Made by a program: the position numbers and the translations under genes. This document shows, one piece after another, positions 37,049 to 58,114 of a DNA stretch of 64,000 nucleotides. The DNA is from Chamaea fasciata (Eukaryota; Chordata; Aves; Passeriformes; Sylviidae). Numbering within the stretch: the stretch's first letter is position 1; every line of letters begins with the position of its first letter. The stretch spans positions 56,481,449 to 56,545,448 of the forward strand of contig JARCOQ010000005.1 of NCBI GenBank assembly GCA_029207755.1. Direction: 5' to 3'. A model generated the notes under the pieces. It was not told the DNA's origin and did no database searches. It saw only the letters and a program-made list of their open reading frames with translations.

Positions 37049-38117
37049 AAGTAGCTGAGTCAATCTGTGTACTGTCAGTGATGTTTTGTGCAGTGATACT
37101 TTGAAAAATAAATTCAAAGATACCCCACAAAACAGTGTTAGAAAATAGTTGTTTCCCTGCAGCTGATCAGATTGGTGGAAATACCGAAGATTCCTTCTTA
37201 GAGCAACTGCTGAGTCCTGTGATATCTGATGTTAACCAGACTGTTGGTAGAGATTGAAGGCTGTGTCCCATTTCCCTTCTGCTGGGAAAGACTTCTAAAT
37301 TTGCCATATGAGAAGAATTTATTGGGAGGCATCTCAAGCTAGACTGGGCTTAATAGGTGCCTAAAGCTTTTTTCCCAAGCACATATTTGCTGGGGTACTC
37401 CAGCTGTGGATGTGCTTTTCCTTTTTGCTGTGTGTAACATCTGTGCAGTGGGCTTTTGTTTGGCTCTTTGGCGGTTTTCTTCTCCTTCCCCCAAGCTGCT
37501 TTGGCTGCTCACCCAGCTTTTTACCAAATTGCAAATTTATTTTCCTTCTGCTTTTGGCAGGCCCATATGTGGAACTGTCAAAATGTCATTGGCATCAATT
37601 GTGAAAGGTTAGTGCCACATTATAGTCAGTGAGCTTATTAACACAGAAGTGATTGGGTTTTGGAGAGGGGCAGGGAAGGACAAATGGGAATCCATTTTCC
37701 AGGCACCTGCTTTCTCTACTAAACATTTCTTCTTGTCACGTATGTATTTTCAGCAAGTGGTTGCTATCTGCATGGGAGAAAAATCAGCTGGAGACTCCAT
37801 GAAGAATGAGACTGTTCTTTTGTGATATTCTAGCAAGTTGGGAGAGGGAGAGGCTATGGGGGCAAGTCAGCCAAATTCATTTGAGTGTTGAGTGACAACA
37901 GATGTTTACTTTCACCAATCCAGTGGCTAGAGATGAGATCATGCTGCAAAAATTGGGTCTGATGAAAACCCAGTGTCAAAGTGGGAGATTGTGGGTTCTT
38001 TATTCCGTGATACCAGCTTGGGCCAATAAGAGTCACGGTTTCCAGTTGTTCTCCTCAAGTTTATAGATGCCTGTATTTAGGTGAGAGCTACTGCTTTGCT
38101 TATTTACATCTCTGTGC

Positions 38118-38133
38118 TTTTTTTTTTTTTTTT
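38118..38133. repeat. 16-base poly-T tract
   Basis: Uninterrupted T run after CTCTGTGC and before AATCAGA. It resembles a polypyrimidine tract, but no AG followed by coding sequence is seen. Confidence 0.85.
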
Positions 38134-41100
38134 AATCAGAATGAATTCCAAATCATCACTGAAAAAATACCCATACTGCACTTTTTTATCTGTCCAAGGC
38201 CTTTTTAGGGCATCTGATCTCTCTACCAGTGCAGAGAACCTAGCTGGCAGTCTTTAATGTACTAATCTTCAAAATGACCTTGTGAGGTGAGATTTTTCCA
38301 GTTTATGAGAACTGAGGTACAGAAAGCCTAACTTTCTGTGGTTTTTGAGGAGGTGTGTGTCCCTGTTTTCTGGATGGTGTCGTGAAGCCACAGAGGTGTC
38401 TAACAAAACTACAGAAAGTTTGATTCTCCTGCTGGGAATGGAGACCTGATGACATCCCCAGTGAGATGGGCATTGTGGTAGGAGTTGGAGCCCTGTGGTC
38501 ATGGGAGCCATGTCTCCAGGACCAGGCAGGAGAGGCCCCTCTTGGTCCTGACCCTGATACCAGGCTGTACTGCCTCCTGCAGGCTCCAGCCGCCCTCCTG
38601 GAGAAAATCTGAGCTCAGAATCAGGGGCTTGGTCAATCAAGCAACCATCCCCCACCTCTTCTTTGTGCCAAGCAGAATTTTAATGTACTTCCAATTTCTC
38701 TTTTTAGCACACACAAAGAAAAAAGAAAAAAAATTAATAATCATCTATAAGAGAAGTTCTTTTCAGATAAATGGGAAAGCATTCAATGCTGATATATATT
38801 TTCCCCCACATTTAAATGGTATCTATTTAAATGCAGATTTTCTGGTTTCATATGTGGAGCTTGGAAGAAACGCCTTTCAATTTAAATGTTAATAGAAGAG
38901 TAAACTTCAAAATCAGAATTTCTCCATAAGGGACAATGTTTTTTCACAGCTCTAAATGTCTTTCTCTACTTCTTCCCTCCTTCTCCTCCATCCTCCTTCT
39001 TTTCTTCCTACACCTCAGCCCAGCCTTGCTTGCATTAAACAGTCTTTTTAAAAACAAGAATACATCTTTCAGAGTTCCTGAATGAAACGTTTAATGCTGG
39101 GATCTGTGGAATGAGTGTGTTTGAGCAGACTGCTGGGGCACTGATAAAGCAGAGATACCATCCTTCCACCTCCAGCCTTTTTCATGCTGGCCATTTATCA
39201 AACGTGCTGCTCTGAATGCTTTGTGCTGGGATTATGCTCAGGCTTGTGCAGTGGTTGGGGTAGGGGATGAAAAGGAAGGAAAACATTTAGCATAATATTT
39301 TAGTTGTTCCTGATTGTGAGCAAGGCTTTGGTGCTGGGACAGGCAGCAGAAGAGGGAAGTCAAATGCAGAGGGAAGAAGATTTAAAAAAAGGTGCTGTTA
39401 CCAAGTCTCTCTCTTTCTGTATTGCCCTTCCTGCTCCTCCTCTGCTCCACTGCTGCACATCTCCAACTTCATTTATCTTTTGGAGAAGCTTAGGGTAAAT
39501 CCGCTTTTTACAAAAGACACTTAACACTGTCTGTACTGGAGTTCTACATACAACTGTGTTTTTTGCTTTTTGTCACACTCCATTTCTCATCTTTAATGTA
39601 AACTTTTCTTTAATTTTTCTCATCGCTCTTGTCAATTATCCATCTTCTTGTCCACTCTTCTTTCCTCACTGAAAGAAAAAAGGAAAGAAAAAAAAAACTG
39701 GTTCTGGATTTTCTTCTGCTTCTTTCTGGCCCTGATGAGCCTTATCCACCTTTGCAAGAAGTGGCTCAAGAGATAATAACTGAAGATTAAATCTTAATAA
39801 AATTCCATGTGATTAGTGGAAATGTAGATACTGTGATGGTGATCAGCATACAAAAAGCAGACTGTAACAGGGCAGAGTCTGCTCGCAGCAGAAGGGCGGC
39901 AATTCTGTAAAGTAAATAATAAAGTAACTAATATATAGAATTAGGTTATAGGGCTTTCTTCTTGTGTTCATACAAATTTTACTGTATGTCCTTATTATCT
40001 GAGTGCCTATGAAGAAAAAGTGGTAAACTGGCTTCCACAGCCCCCTTGGGGGACAGGAGAAAGTCTGATTTTCAGAGAAAAGCTTTGGAGTGCCCAACCC
40101 TCCCACTGATTTCAGGGGAAGCAGAGCTCACTGGGCTCTTCACTGATGCTCAGTACCTTGCCCCCAAGGCGTCTCTAAGGTGCCTGTGACAGGCTGGCAG
40201 CGGGGCTGTGTGGTGAAGCTGGCCCTGGTGCCCTGCTCTGCATTGCCTCCTGTGCACTGTACCCTGTGGGGGCATAAATGGAGTATTCAGTCTCAGTGCT
40301 GTCAGAGCAGCTCTTCTCACCAGCACCGAAAGCACTTTATAATGAAGGGAGTCACCTTTGCCCTGAACCCAGAGCCCATCACAGATTTCTTCCAGACCAT
40401 TGGAGAATGCAGGGAAACTAGGGAAACTTCCATTCAGAAATGGGCTTTCCACTGGCCTCTCCCACTATCACCAGGGGTGGAGGTGCTGGGAGTAGGGAGA
40501 TAGCACCTCACATCCTCTGTGAGGATGGATGAGGAAGGATCTGTCTGGTCAGGCTAATGTGATGCTGAGGGACTGTGTTGTCCTTCCTCCTCATCAAGAT
40601 CATGCTTGGGCTTTGGTGGCTCCAGGCAGAGCTCATTCCCAGTAAGAGATGACCAGCGTAAAGAAGTGTGTATTAATTGGGTTTTTCAAAAGTACAGGAA
40701 GGAAGGAAAATGAAAAAGGCACAACTTCGATGCCATAAAGTTCCAAAGTCCTCATTGCAATTGGGCACAAGCCATTTTATTTTAAATACCTGAGATTTTT
40801 CAACCCCTGCATAATCCATGGAAGCTGTGTAATGAAAAGCCTCTTAGCTTGGGCACAACTGAGAAATGTTTGCTTTGTGTGGTCTCATCTAGCAGGAGCA
40901 GGAAGGATTAAAGTTATGAATAAGAAGAAGAGTGGCCGAAATTGCAGGTGCCTCAGACTTCCCTGTTTCTGAGGTGAGAGGGAAAAGAGGGATGAAAGGG
41001 TTGACTGGGAAAATTGCAAGTGTACTCTGCTGGGACCAAAGCTTGGAAATAGTCCTAGACAATGATATATTGCAGTGCTGAAATCACAGATAGTAAATCT

Positions 41101-41934
41101 GGAGAGAGAAAGACTCTCTAAGATCAGCTCTTGAGCGTCACTGAAGAAATATAAATGATCAGCTTCAGGTACTTTCCAATAAAATCTCTTCACCAGAACC
41201 AGAGAAGGAGAGGGAATGGTGTGGAGCAGGTAAGGTAGAATAGGGTATGACAGAGCAAAGAAAGTTGAGTTTAACGATGCTTTGGGGTAGACTCAGCTAC
41301 TCTGGCCCACTAGGTCAGGGGTTGTCTCCCAGAACATAAGTCTTGTGCCTTCTACAGTAGAACTGCTTCAGACATGTTAAATTCTTGCTATACAAATGTT
41401 CCCTTTATGCTTTGAACTCTCTAATATCCATATCATGAAGTCTCTTAAAGTCAAATCCATCTTTTCACCCTCACGAAACACTTTTTCTCACTCTTTTCTG
41501 CCCTGTACTTAAACAAGCCTTGTTTCCTTCCTTCTCTAGCACCTCCTTAAATCCCTCCCTTATCGTCTAGAGGTTTTCTTTTTCCTCTTCTCTGCTCTGC
41601 ATGAGGAAAAGGCAAGAATTAAATCAGAACTTGTTATTTGGGCTCCAGATAGTGCTTTCAGCCACTGCAGAATTTCTTAAGCCCCTGTGATTTTCCCCAA
41701 ATAGTGGAGGAATTTCTTTCAGACAGTAACACCAGTATATGACCTTTTCCTCTGGTGCTTTATGACAGTTCACCAGAGATAAGAAGTTGCAGTGTCGTGT
41801 GGGGTTTACTATTTGCCAGCATAAACCTCTGAAGGTGTCAGCCTTTGTAGAAGGTATGACTTCATTCCTCCCTTGATGAACTATTCAGCTGACTCTGAAA
41901 TTTTGGGATTTCTTATGGAGGAAGGGAGACTGAA

Positions 41935-41958
41935 GTGCCAGCACTGTGTAGCTGGCAC
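41935..41958. repeat. Perfect 8-bp inverted repeat, 8-base loop
   Basis: GTGCCAGC at 41935-41942 is complementary to GCTGGCAC at 41951-41958 around ACTGTGTA. Short and possibly accidental. Confidence 0.6.
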
Positions 41959-44900
41959 CTTCCTTTTGTGATTGTTTCTGTTTTAAATAACTGTAAAACA
42001 CTTAAGAACTCTGGTGGAGGAAATCCATATAGGTGGCCTGTCCTGACAAGAAAAAGAATCAATCTCATGATGTCCACCCTCCGTACACCTCATCCTGAGG
42101 GACGTGTTAACTAGCACAAACCACAGCTGGCTTGCAAAGCTTCCTATCAGCTTGTCCTTATCAGTGGGTTCAGACTTTTCTGGCAATCAAACACTTAACA
42201 ATTTATCACACAAATAACAATCTCTAGTCAGCAGAAGGTTATGGGATTTTATGGTTTAGGAGAAATTATGCATTTGTCTTATAAAGACCATTGTACCTCT
42301 TGGGATATAAAGGCTCCCTTCGTCCTTGATGGAGCTGGTTTCCCTTGTGGAAAGAGCTGGTGAGGGTCTTCTGCTGTTCTCTCAGCTTTGAGAGTTGTGT
42401 TTTAGTGTATGTTTGTGACATGTATTTCTGAGTCTCTCTGGTGCAGATACTTACATGTAAATATAATCTACTGTTACTTTGGTTGAAGTGGGTTGTACTC
42501 ACTGCGATTGCATTAAAGTAATCTTTAAACTGAAGACTGGGTTGCCACATGATTCAGTGAAAGGCACTCAGAGATTTTAACAGAATCTCAGGTAGACTAA
42601 TACATATTTCTTTTTTTATCTCTTCATACCTGAAGTGCAAAGAAAAGATTAAAACCCTCACCCTCTATTTGCCAGCCTCATCCAAAATACAGTTATAAGC
42701 TCTGCAGAGAGAATAGTGAGAGCCAGAAGACGCCACTCAAAATCACCTGCATTAACACTCACTTGTCCATTGTACCTGGGAGTTGCTAGGACTGACATTC
42801 AATATAAAGACATGTCTGTCCAATTCTCCCTTGCCCCCTACTGAAGATTCAGGGTGAGATAAGAGAAGGGATTATGTCAGAGAAAGATACCTCTGTGCTG
42901 TTGATTCTTTGTAAGAGAAGTAATTTAAAAAAGCTCGGTGAAATCTGGTAAATTGTGCTCTAGGGCTGTGTGAAGATCTTGAACAATTTCCAATACATAT
43001 ATTTGTTTTGAAAAGGAAGAAAAAGGAGAGATTTTGACTCTTTTCAAGTACAAATGTTCTCGATCGCTGGTAAAGACAAATCAGAGGGGATTTAGTACAG
43101 GAGGGTATAGATCACAGTGACCTGCCATGAAGGATTATGCTAAAGAATTACGCCATCCCAGTCTATTTCTAGTTGTGATGTTACTGTATCCTGACATCTG
43201 TTCCTAGAGGGGCACAGAAAGGCATTTGTGATTTCCTTTTCGATTTTCCCATTTGTTGGGACACCTCAGGAAAGAGCTGTGTTGTACCCAGAATGTCTTC
43301 TAAGCTGTTTTAGATATTCTTGATATAGACTTCAGGGTACTTAGTCCCTTCAGACCTTCCCCTATTGGGAGGAGGAAGGAGGACATGGAAGATGGATTAT
43401 CTGAAATACCATTTGCAGCAATATTGTACTTTCTGAGGGCCTGATAACAAGTACTGTGGTTTGATTTGCTAGCAAACACTTGAGAACAAGCCGTTCTGAA
43501 AGCAAAAGCAGTGCTGTGTGGTTCAAGAGCTGTCCAGAAATCCTGCTAATACAGATTTATTTATACACTCCCCACAAACTTTTCATGTAGCTGGGGACAT
43601 GTTGACCATTGACTTGGTCTACCCACCTTTCAGAAGAGTCTCATACAGTCCTTCCTGTATGTGTTGTGAGGAAAGCAATCTCTAGATTTTTGGAGGTATT
43701 GTTAAATTCTGTGGAAATGAAGATAGATATCAACAGAAAGACTGAGCCCTTGCTTTAGAAAGATGACTTGCAATTTCAAGGAAGAGAACGGAACGTAAGA
43801 AGTCAAAAAAGCATATTGAAATTTTTAAAAAGCAAAGCTGAATCAGAACATGTTATGTTTGCAGCTGCTGGGGTGTGAAACTTCTTCCACAATGTGATAA
43901 CCAGCATGAATTACTTTATTGCTCATAACAAATACAGATGGACAGATATCAGGGTGAAAGGAAGGGCAGGGGCATTTGCAAACTGTCAGAGAGAACCTTC
44001 CATCACATGCTACTTGGAAATAAATTACTCTTAATCAGCTTCTCTGCCTTTCTATATCTTCAGGAAACCTGTAGAGTTAATATTCCCTGCAGAAAACAAA
44101 AATGCTTTTAGGAAATGCATGTTGGTTTATGAGAATCTGTCTGTATTTTAAGGATGCTGTCTAAAATGCTAATGTTTCTCTTTTCATCATGATTCACAAT
44201 GCTTGTGGCTTTCAACTTTATCATTTCAGCTTCCATCATGGGACTTGGATTACTCCATTCTTTGTCCCTTCTCCAGTGTTATCAGTCAAGAAGTTTGTTG
44301 TTCCCAACCTACACAAACATGATACCTATATTCCTTGCTTGATGATCCACATTGCTTTTGAGTCAGGATTGACTTCCCTGCCTTTTATATGCAGCAACAG
44401 CACCTGTAGCAGTGCTAGGTATGAAAAGTCTCCCGAAGAGAAGATATTCACTCATAGCTTTTAGTCTACATTAAAACGAAAAAGGGATGAAGAAGGTTTC
44501 TAAAAAATATCTGGAAAGATAATATTGTATTTTTACCCACAAGTGATGCTGGTATCTATGTCCACATAGTAAATCATTGAAACAAGTAATCATATAGGCA
44601 AAGTGTTAAGAATTAATTTCTGGACTCTAGGTTATGGAATAAGCAATGTAATACCTTCCTTACTCTCATCTCGTAGCTATATTTTTAAAGGTTTGGTTTG
44701 CTAGATGGTGGAGAGGGGGAATTCAGTGTCCCTGCAATCTGTGCACTTTGTTACAGCATGAGGACTTGGGATGGGTACCCAGGAGAGGATCAGCTGCAGG
44801 ACTAGCTAAGCAATGCACATGAATGCACTGAGATAAGTTTGTTTGCTGTTGCAGCTCCCATTTGGCTGGATAAGATTCAGCAATGCATTTTGCTGGCAGT

Positions 44901-47900
44901 CACTCCTTCAGTTGATTGGTGTTGTCATGCCATGACCCTCAGATCCTATTACTCAGAGAGGTTTTCAAAAAGAGAAATAATGTAGAGAACTAATAATTTC
45001 ATAGTCTAAAAATAAATAAAAGCAATTTCAGAAAAATAAACTAAACCCAGAATGTGCTCAAACATCATAAAGTGGTGTTCCATGACAGCATGACCCTTTT
45101 TACCTTTGTAGGATGCATTCAGGAAGGGTCTTATTAGTGCCAATCAAACTCAGACAAAACCCCATCAATTTGTACTGATGAGCTATTGTTTATTTATATG
45201 TCATTCCCTCCATCCTAAATTAGCAGACCAAATTTAGATATAGCCTCGAGTACACAATGCAAATCTTTACTTTTCTTCTGTCCTTTCCATGTCAAGCACC
45301 ACACCAACAAACAGTAATCAAAAACAACCCCATTAATAGGAATTGAATCTAGGGAATTTAGGCTCCTATTCCTCTAAATAGCCTGAGGGTGATGTTTCAT
45401 TTACATCCATTAAGTACTTTTCCACAAAAGAATCACTTTGAATAGACTTGATCCCAGCACTGACCTCAGCTTCATGTGGGCACTGACAGGTGAGGAGCAC
45501 CAGGAAGATGCTGTTGGACAAGTGTAGGCTGATATTGAAACTAACTTTACAATCCCCTTTCCCAAAACTGCCACTTGCAAGGGCTCCCCTCAAGCTCTTC
45601 TCAAGGAATATTATGGCAGGACAAAAGCCAAATAGTTTTAAATAGAAAAGAAAGTTTATATTTTATTTGTTTCAGATAATCCCTAGTGGATGGACTTGTG
45701 AGGAGCAGATTTGCAACTGGCCTAAACAGTGGCAATCTTAAACTAAGCTCACTGAACTTAGATTTCATAAAGAAATTCAACTTGAATTTTGCTGTGTTAG
45801 AAAGGGAATTTCAGGCTCCATCAAAAGAGGTTGAGGGAAACAGATGTCAAAGTTTGGCCTAGAAATCTTGGTCCTGTTCCTTTAAGTCTTCTGTTTAATG
45901 GCAAAATCCACAGAGATTTTAGCAGGATAAACACCATTCCTGAGTTTGGCATACATGATGTGGGGATGCTTGTGATCCACTCTGGGGCCTGTGAAAACTG
46001 GGTCCATTAGCCAGGCATTGGGATAGGTCTGAGGGGCTCTGGACATCTTGTAGCTGAGTAAAGCTATTTAATTTGAGCTCATTAGAAGCAGGTTGTTAGG
46101 GTATGGTATATTAGGACAGGAAAATGGTTTTACTTGGAGTCAGAAGTCACAAATTAAATTGCGACGGGTTTGTAGGGCTGACATAAAGAGCTGTGCAGCA
46201 CCTTGGAGAGATGTGCTCTGCTGTTATGGAAGATGATATAGGAAACAGTAAAGATTTTATTGTTTTCATTCTCAAATTGAGCCCAGGCCCTCATGGACTG
46301 AAAAAGTAGGAAGACACATCAAAGATGCTTACTAACACTGCTTGTTTAAGAAAGCACTCTGAGAAATTCCCAAGGAACAGAGACATTGCCTGAGGGGAGT
46401 ACAAGTTTCTGCAGGAAATGCTTTTTTTCCTGCACTAGAGCTCCTTGAACATACTCAAATGTGGTGGGACAGTCACAAACCCTAAGATAAAAGTACTTAT
46501 TTTAAGATGTGTATCTTGTTAAAAGGGTCTGATTACTGGTGGACTGAAGAGCTGGTTACCTTTATATTGTCAGAGAGACTCCTTGGAAAATCTGTGACAA
46601 TCTGCAGGAAGGAGTTCTCCTTGAAGGGAGAGGTTGTGTTCTGCAACTTGATCTTGCATACAAAGAGCTATAATGAATGTGGACTTGAGAAAACTGCCTT
46701 CAATCATTCTGTACCAGCATACCGATAGACTTTGTGGACACTTATCATTTTGGATTTGAAGTTTTATAAACCTGTGATAATGGTAGTTTATCACTCTGCA
46801 CAGAATTCATTGAATCTGCACTGTGGGTATTGGTTGTCCTTTTATCCACTGTGGGAAAAGCATAAAAAATAACAGAAACTGAGACATAGTCAAAGGCCAG
46901 CCAAGGAGAAAAGCTGCCATAGAGACTGGTGGATGATTCACAGTTTTGAAATCTTTCTACTCTGTCATAAGCATTCTGTTTCTTGAAAAAAAAAAAAGAA
47001 ACAGTAAAGTCATTGCTGTGCAGAAACAAAAAAAAAATTCAAGAAGGAAGCAAATGTTTAGAGAGTTGACTTGGCTGGAATTTTCTCTGTGCATATACTC
47101 TTGACATATCAGTACTTAAAGTTTTATGTGTGCATGAAGGGGGGACAGGGAATAATCAAATGTTAGTGAAGATGCCCCCATCTGTTTCATTATCTGAGAG
47201 TGTGAAGATGCTCTTTAGCTCTCATAGTCCTTGCTCTTTCAGTTGCCAGGTGGTCTCACTGCCCAGATTTCACATCCAAACCAACTGTGAAGGATTTTTT
47301 TTTCCTAGCACATGCAGGAAGAGGGCTCCCAGCAGTCTCATAGTCCTATCCTTTTTGCAGAAGGCAAATATGCAACATAGCCAGGTCTTCATTTAAGGGT
47401 TCCTTTCATTAGGACTTGGGGACCTTTTTCCTTTATTTATGAAATAAATGCAGGTCAGCCCCTGTCACCCATATAAGATGTACTCAGTGCCCACTAGAAG
47501 AGCAGAAATGTTCTGCTCCTGCCCTCCTCCTACTCTTAGTGCTCCCTGGAGGAGTCAAAAACGTCCTCACCAAAAATCATCTGGCAAGGTCACTATCTAG
47601 GTACAGGAGAGGACAATGATGTGTCTGTCCTCTGTCCCAGCCGTGTGTCTGGAGTGCACCTAATGATGTCTGACACCAGAGTATGGGTGTGCCTCGCTGT
47701 ACTGCCTCTCACTCCTACCACCACTGGGTGCTATGGCCCAACTCACACGTGGGAAGCTGTGGCCCAAAGGGGCTCAGTGTCTTGGCCAAAATCACATAGG
47801 GGGTCACTATTGAGGTGAATCCTTTGTCGTGTCTGTGCTGGCGCAAAGCACAGAAACTGCTTTGCTGATCAGCTTGAGCAGGGTGACGAGGAGTAATGGA

Positions 47901-48203
47901 CAGAGATGAGAAGGCAAGATGTAAACAGATGTTGTGCTAGTGCCCAGAGACTGGAGTTATTAGGCACAGCATTGCACTGAGGCCATTTTACAACTTCTAG
48001 CTCCTGAAAAAGCTGTCACAAGTCACTTGGATGCCTCTGCACTGAGCTTCATTGTGTGGTAAAATTGTCACCTGCTCTCTCTCTCCCCAGTCCAAGTTAG
48101 TGACTTAATTTATGGTTTGTCCTCGCTCTGAATCATCCTTACTTAAATCATCCCATACCAACACACACTGAAGCCGTTGCAGATCAGTAGCATTTTGGAT
48201 TAA

Positions 48204-56544
<8,341 letters not shown>

Positions 56545-56942
56545 TTTATGGGGAGTGGCTGAGGATATTTGGGTTCTTAACGTGGAGAAAAGCAGGCTCA
56601 GGGGAGACTTTATTCCTCTTTATAACCACCTGACAGGAAATTGTAGCCATGAAGGGATTGGTGTCTTCTCCAAGTAACAAGTGATAGAACAAGAAGAAAT
56701 GGCCTCAGATTGTACCAGGGAAGCTTTAGATTGGATAATAAGAAAATTCTCTGCACCAGAAGGGTGGTCAAGGATTGGAACAGGCTGCCCAGGGAAGTGG
56801 TGACCATCCCTGAAGGCATTCAAGAGATGTGTAGATGTGGCACTTAGGAACATGGATTAGTGGTGGATTTGGCAGTGCTGGGTTAACAGGTGGACTTGAT
56901 GATGTTAGAGATCTTTTCCAACCTAAGCAATCCTATGATTCC
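56545..56942 (+). mobile_element. CR1 LINE 3' fragment, plus strand
   Basis: CR1 3' blocks are seen in order: GAGAAAAGCAGGCTCAGGGG, AAATGGCCTCAGATTGTACC, GCTTTAGATTGGATAATAAG, GGATTGGAACAGGCTGCCCA, TGTAGATGTGGCACTTAGGA, TGCTGGGTTAACAGGTGGAC and the end AGCAATCCTATGATTCC. About 400 bases, 5' truncated. It is the same general subfamily as the copy at 12366-12762. No intact reading frame. Confidence 0.94.
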
Positions 56943-57232
56943 TTTAAAACATCCCTCCCTGCACGGTTTGTGGTGTCTCTCACGGACCTGGTTGAAGGTC
57001 ATGTTCCTTGGTCCCATTTTAGGCCAGGTTTCTGGAGTCTGAAGTGTGGCTTTTCTTATGTCTTTCAAAACTGAGATATTGATAGATACATGTCCAGACA
57101 CATATGGATGGATACGGATTCACTGTACATACACATGTCCTGATATGGGGGTAGAACTGGAAGTGTTCCTTCATCCAGACCAGTGAACCATTAGTAATCA
57201 GCCTTTAGCAACTGTTACCACTTGCCTTTTGC

Positions 57233-57262
57233 AATTAGATAGCATTAGAATGCTATCTAATT
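57233..57262. repeat. Compact 14-bp palindrome, 2-base spacer
   Basis: AATTAGATAGCATT at 57233-57246 is followed by AG and then its exact reverse complement AATGCTATCTAATT at 57249-57262. It is not a simple repeat. In DNA it is a near-perfect 30-bp palindrome that could extrude a cruciform or form a twofold-symmetric binding site. Confidence 0.9.
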
Positions 57263-58056
57263 TCTTATTTTCACTCAAAAAAAAAAATATTTAGGAAATG
57301 ACCCAGGCAGACATACATCTTCTTTGCCATCTTTTAAGGTTAATATAATGCCAAGATGGCCTGTTGAGCATTTCCCAGCTAGAAAGAAGTTGCTCAGCTG
57401 ATGGCAGGACAAAGCTTAAAAGACAGAGCTGGGAGTCCGTGTTACATCTTTACTTTGGGTACTTCTCTCTGCTCTCTGGTGCACCAACAACACATTTTGC
57501 ATTTATTTATTTATGCTGGCACTTGTTTTGAAAGGGAAATAGGAGACTCTCTGGAAATATGAAACATCACCCACTTTAGTAGTACAGACATCTGTGTGTC
57601 ACTGCATAACAGCAACTGAAATACTCTTATAATTTCATGTTATAATACTCCTCAAGGGGAATCGTAACTGTCATTTACAGCATAAGTTCAAATGCAGAGT
57701 AATATCTTTTTTCTCACAGAATATTATTTTCACTAGATGTCTTTTTTTTCCCCGCTCCTCAGGAATATATCTGATTCTCTAGGTGAATACTGGCACACTT
57801 GGCATTGAAATGTTGAGACCTAAGAGTTAACATCTTCATAAGAAAACAGGGGTGGGATATTGATGTGTTCTTTGTGAGTCAATAACACAACTGTAGTGCA
57901 GAGTGTAGTCATTTAGAAGTATTGTTCTTTGGGGCTTTTTTTTCCCCTGGAAGGAAAGGCTCAACAAGAGAATTCATTGTCAACTCCATAGTATTTGATC
58001 TCCATGGAAACATTATCAGCTGACTTCAAAGTCAACCTTCAAACGTGGGTTTTTGG

Positions 58057-58074
58057 TTTTTTTTTTTTTTTTTT

Positions 58075-58114
<40 letters not shown>
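58057..58114. repeat. Very long poly-T tract (18 T, G, 39 T)
   Basis: Eighteen T, one G and then 39 uninterrupted T, preceded by a shorter GGGTTTTTGG stretch. On the minus strand this is a poly-A tail-like run, but the adjacent minus-strand sequence (upstream of the A run, at higher coordinates) is not a recognised SINE or retrogene. The exact length is likely polymorphic and prone to sequencing error. Confidence 0.9.
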
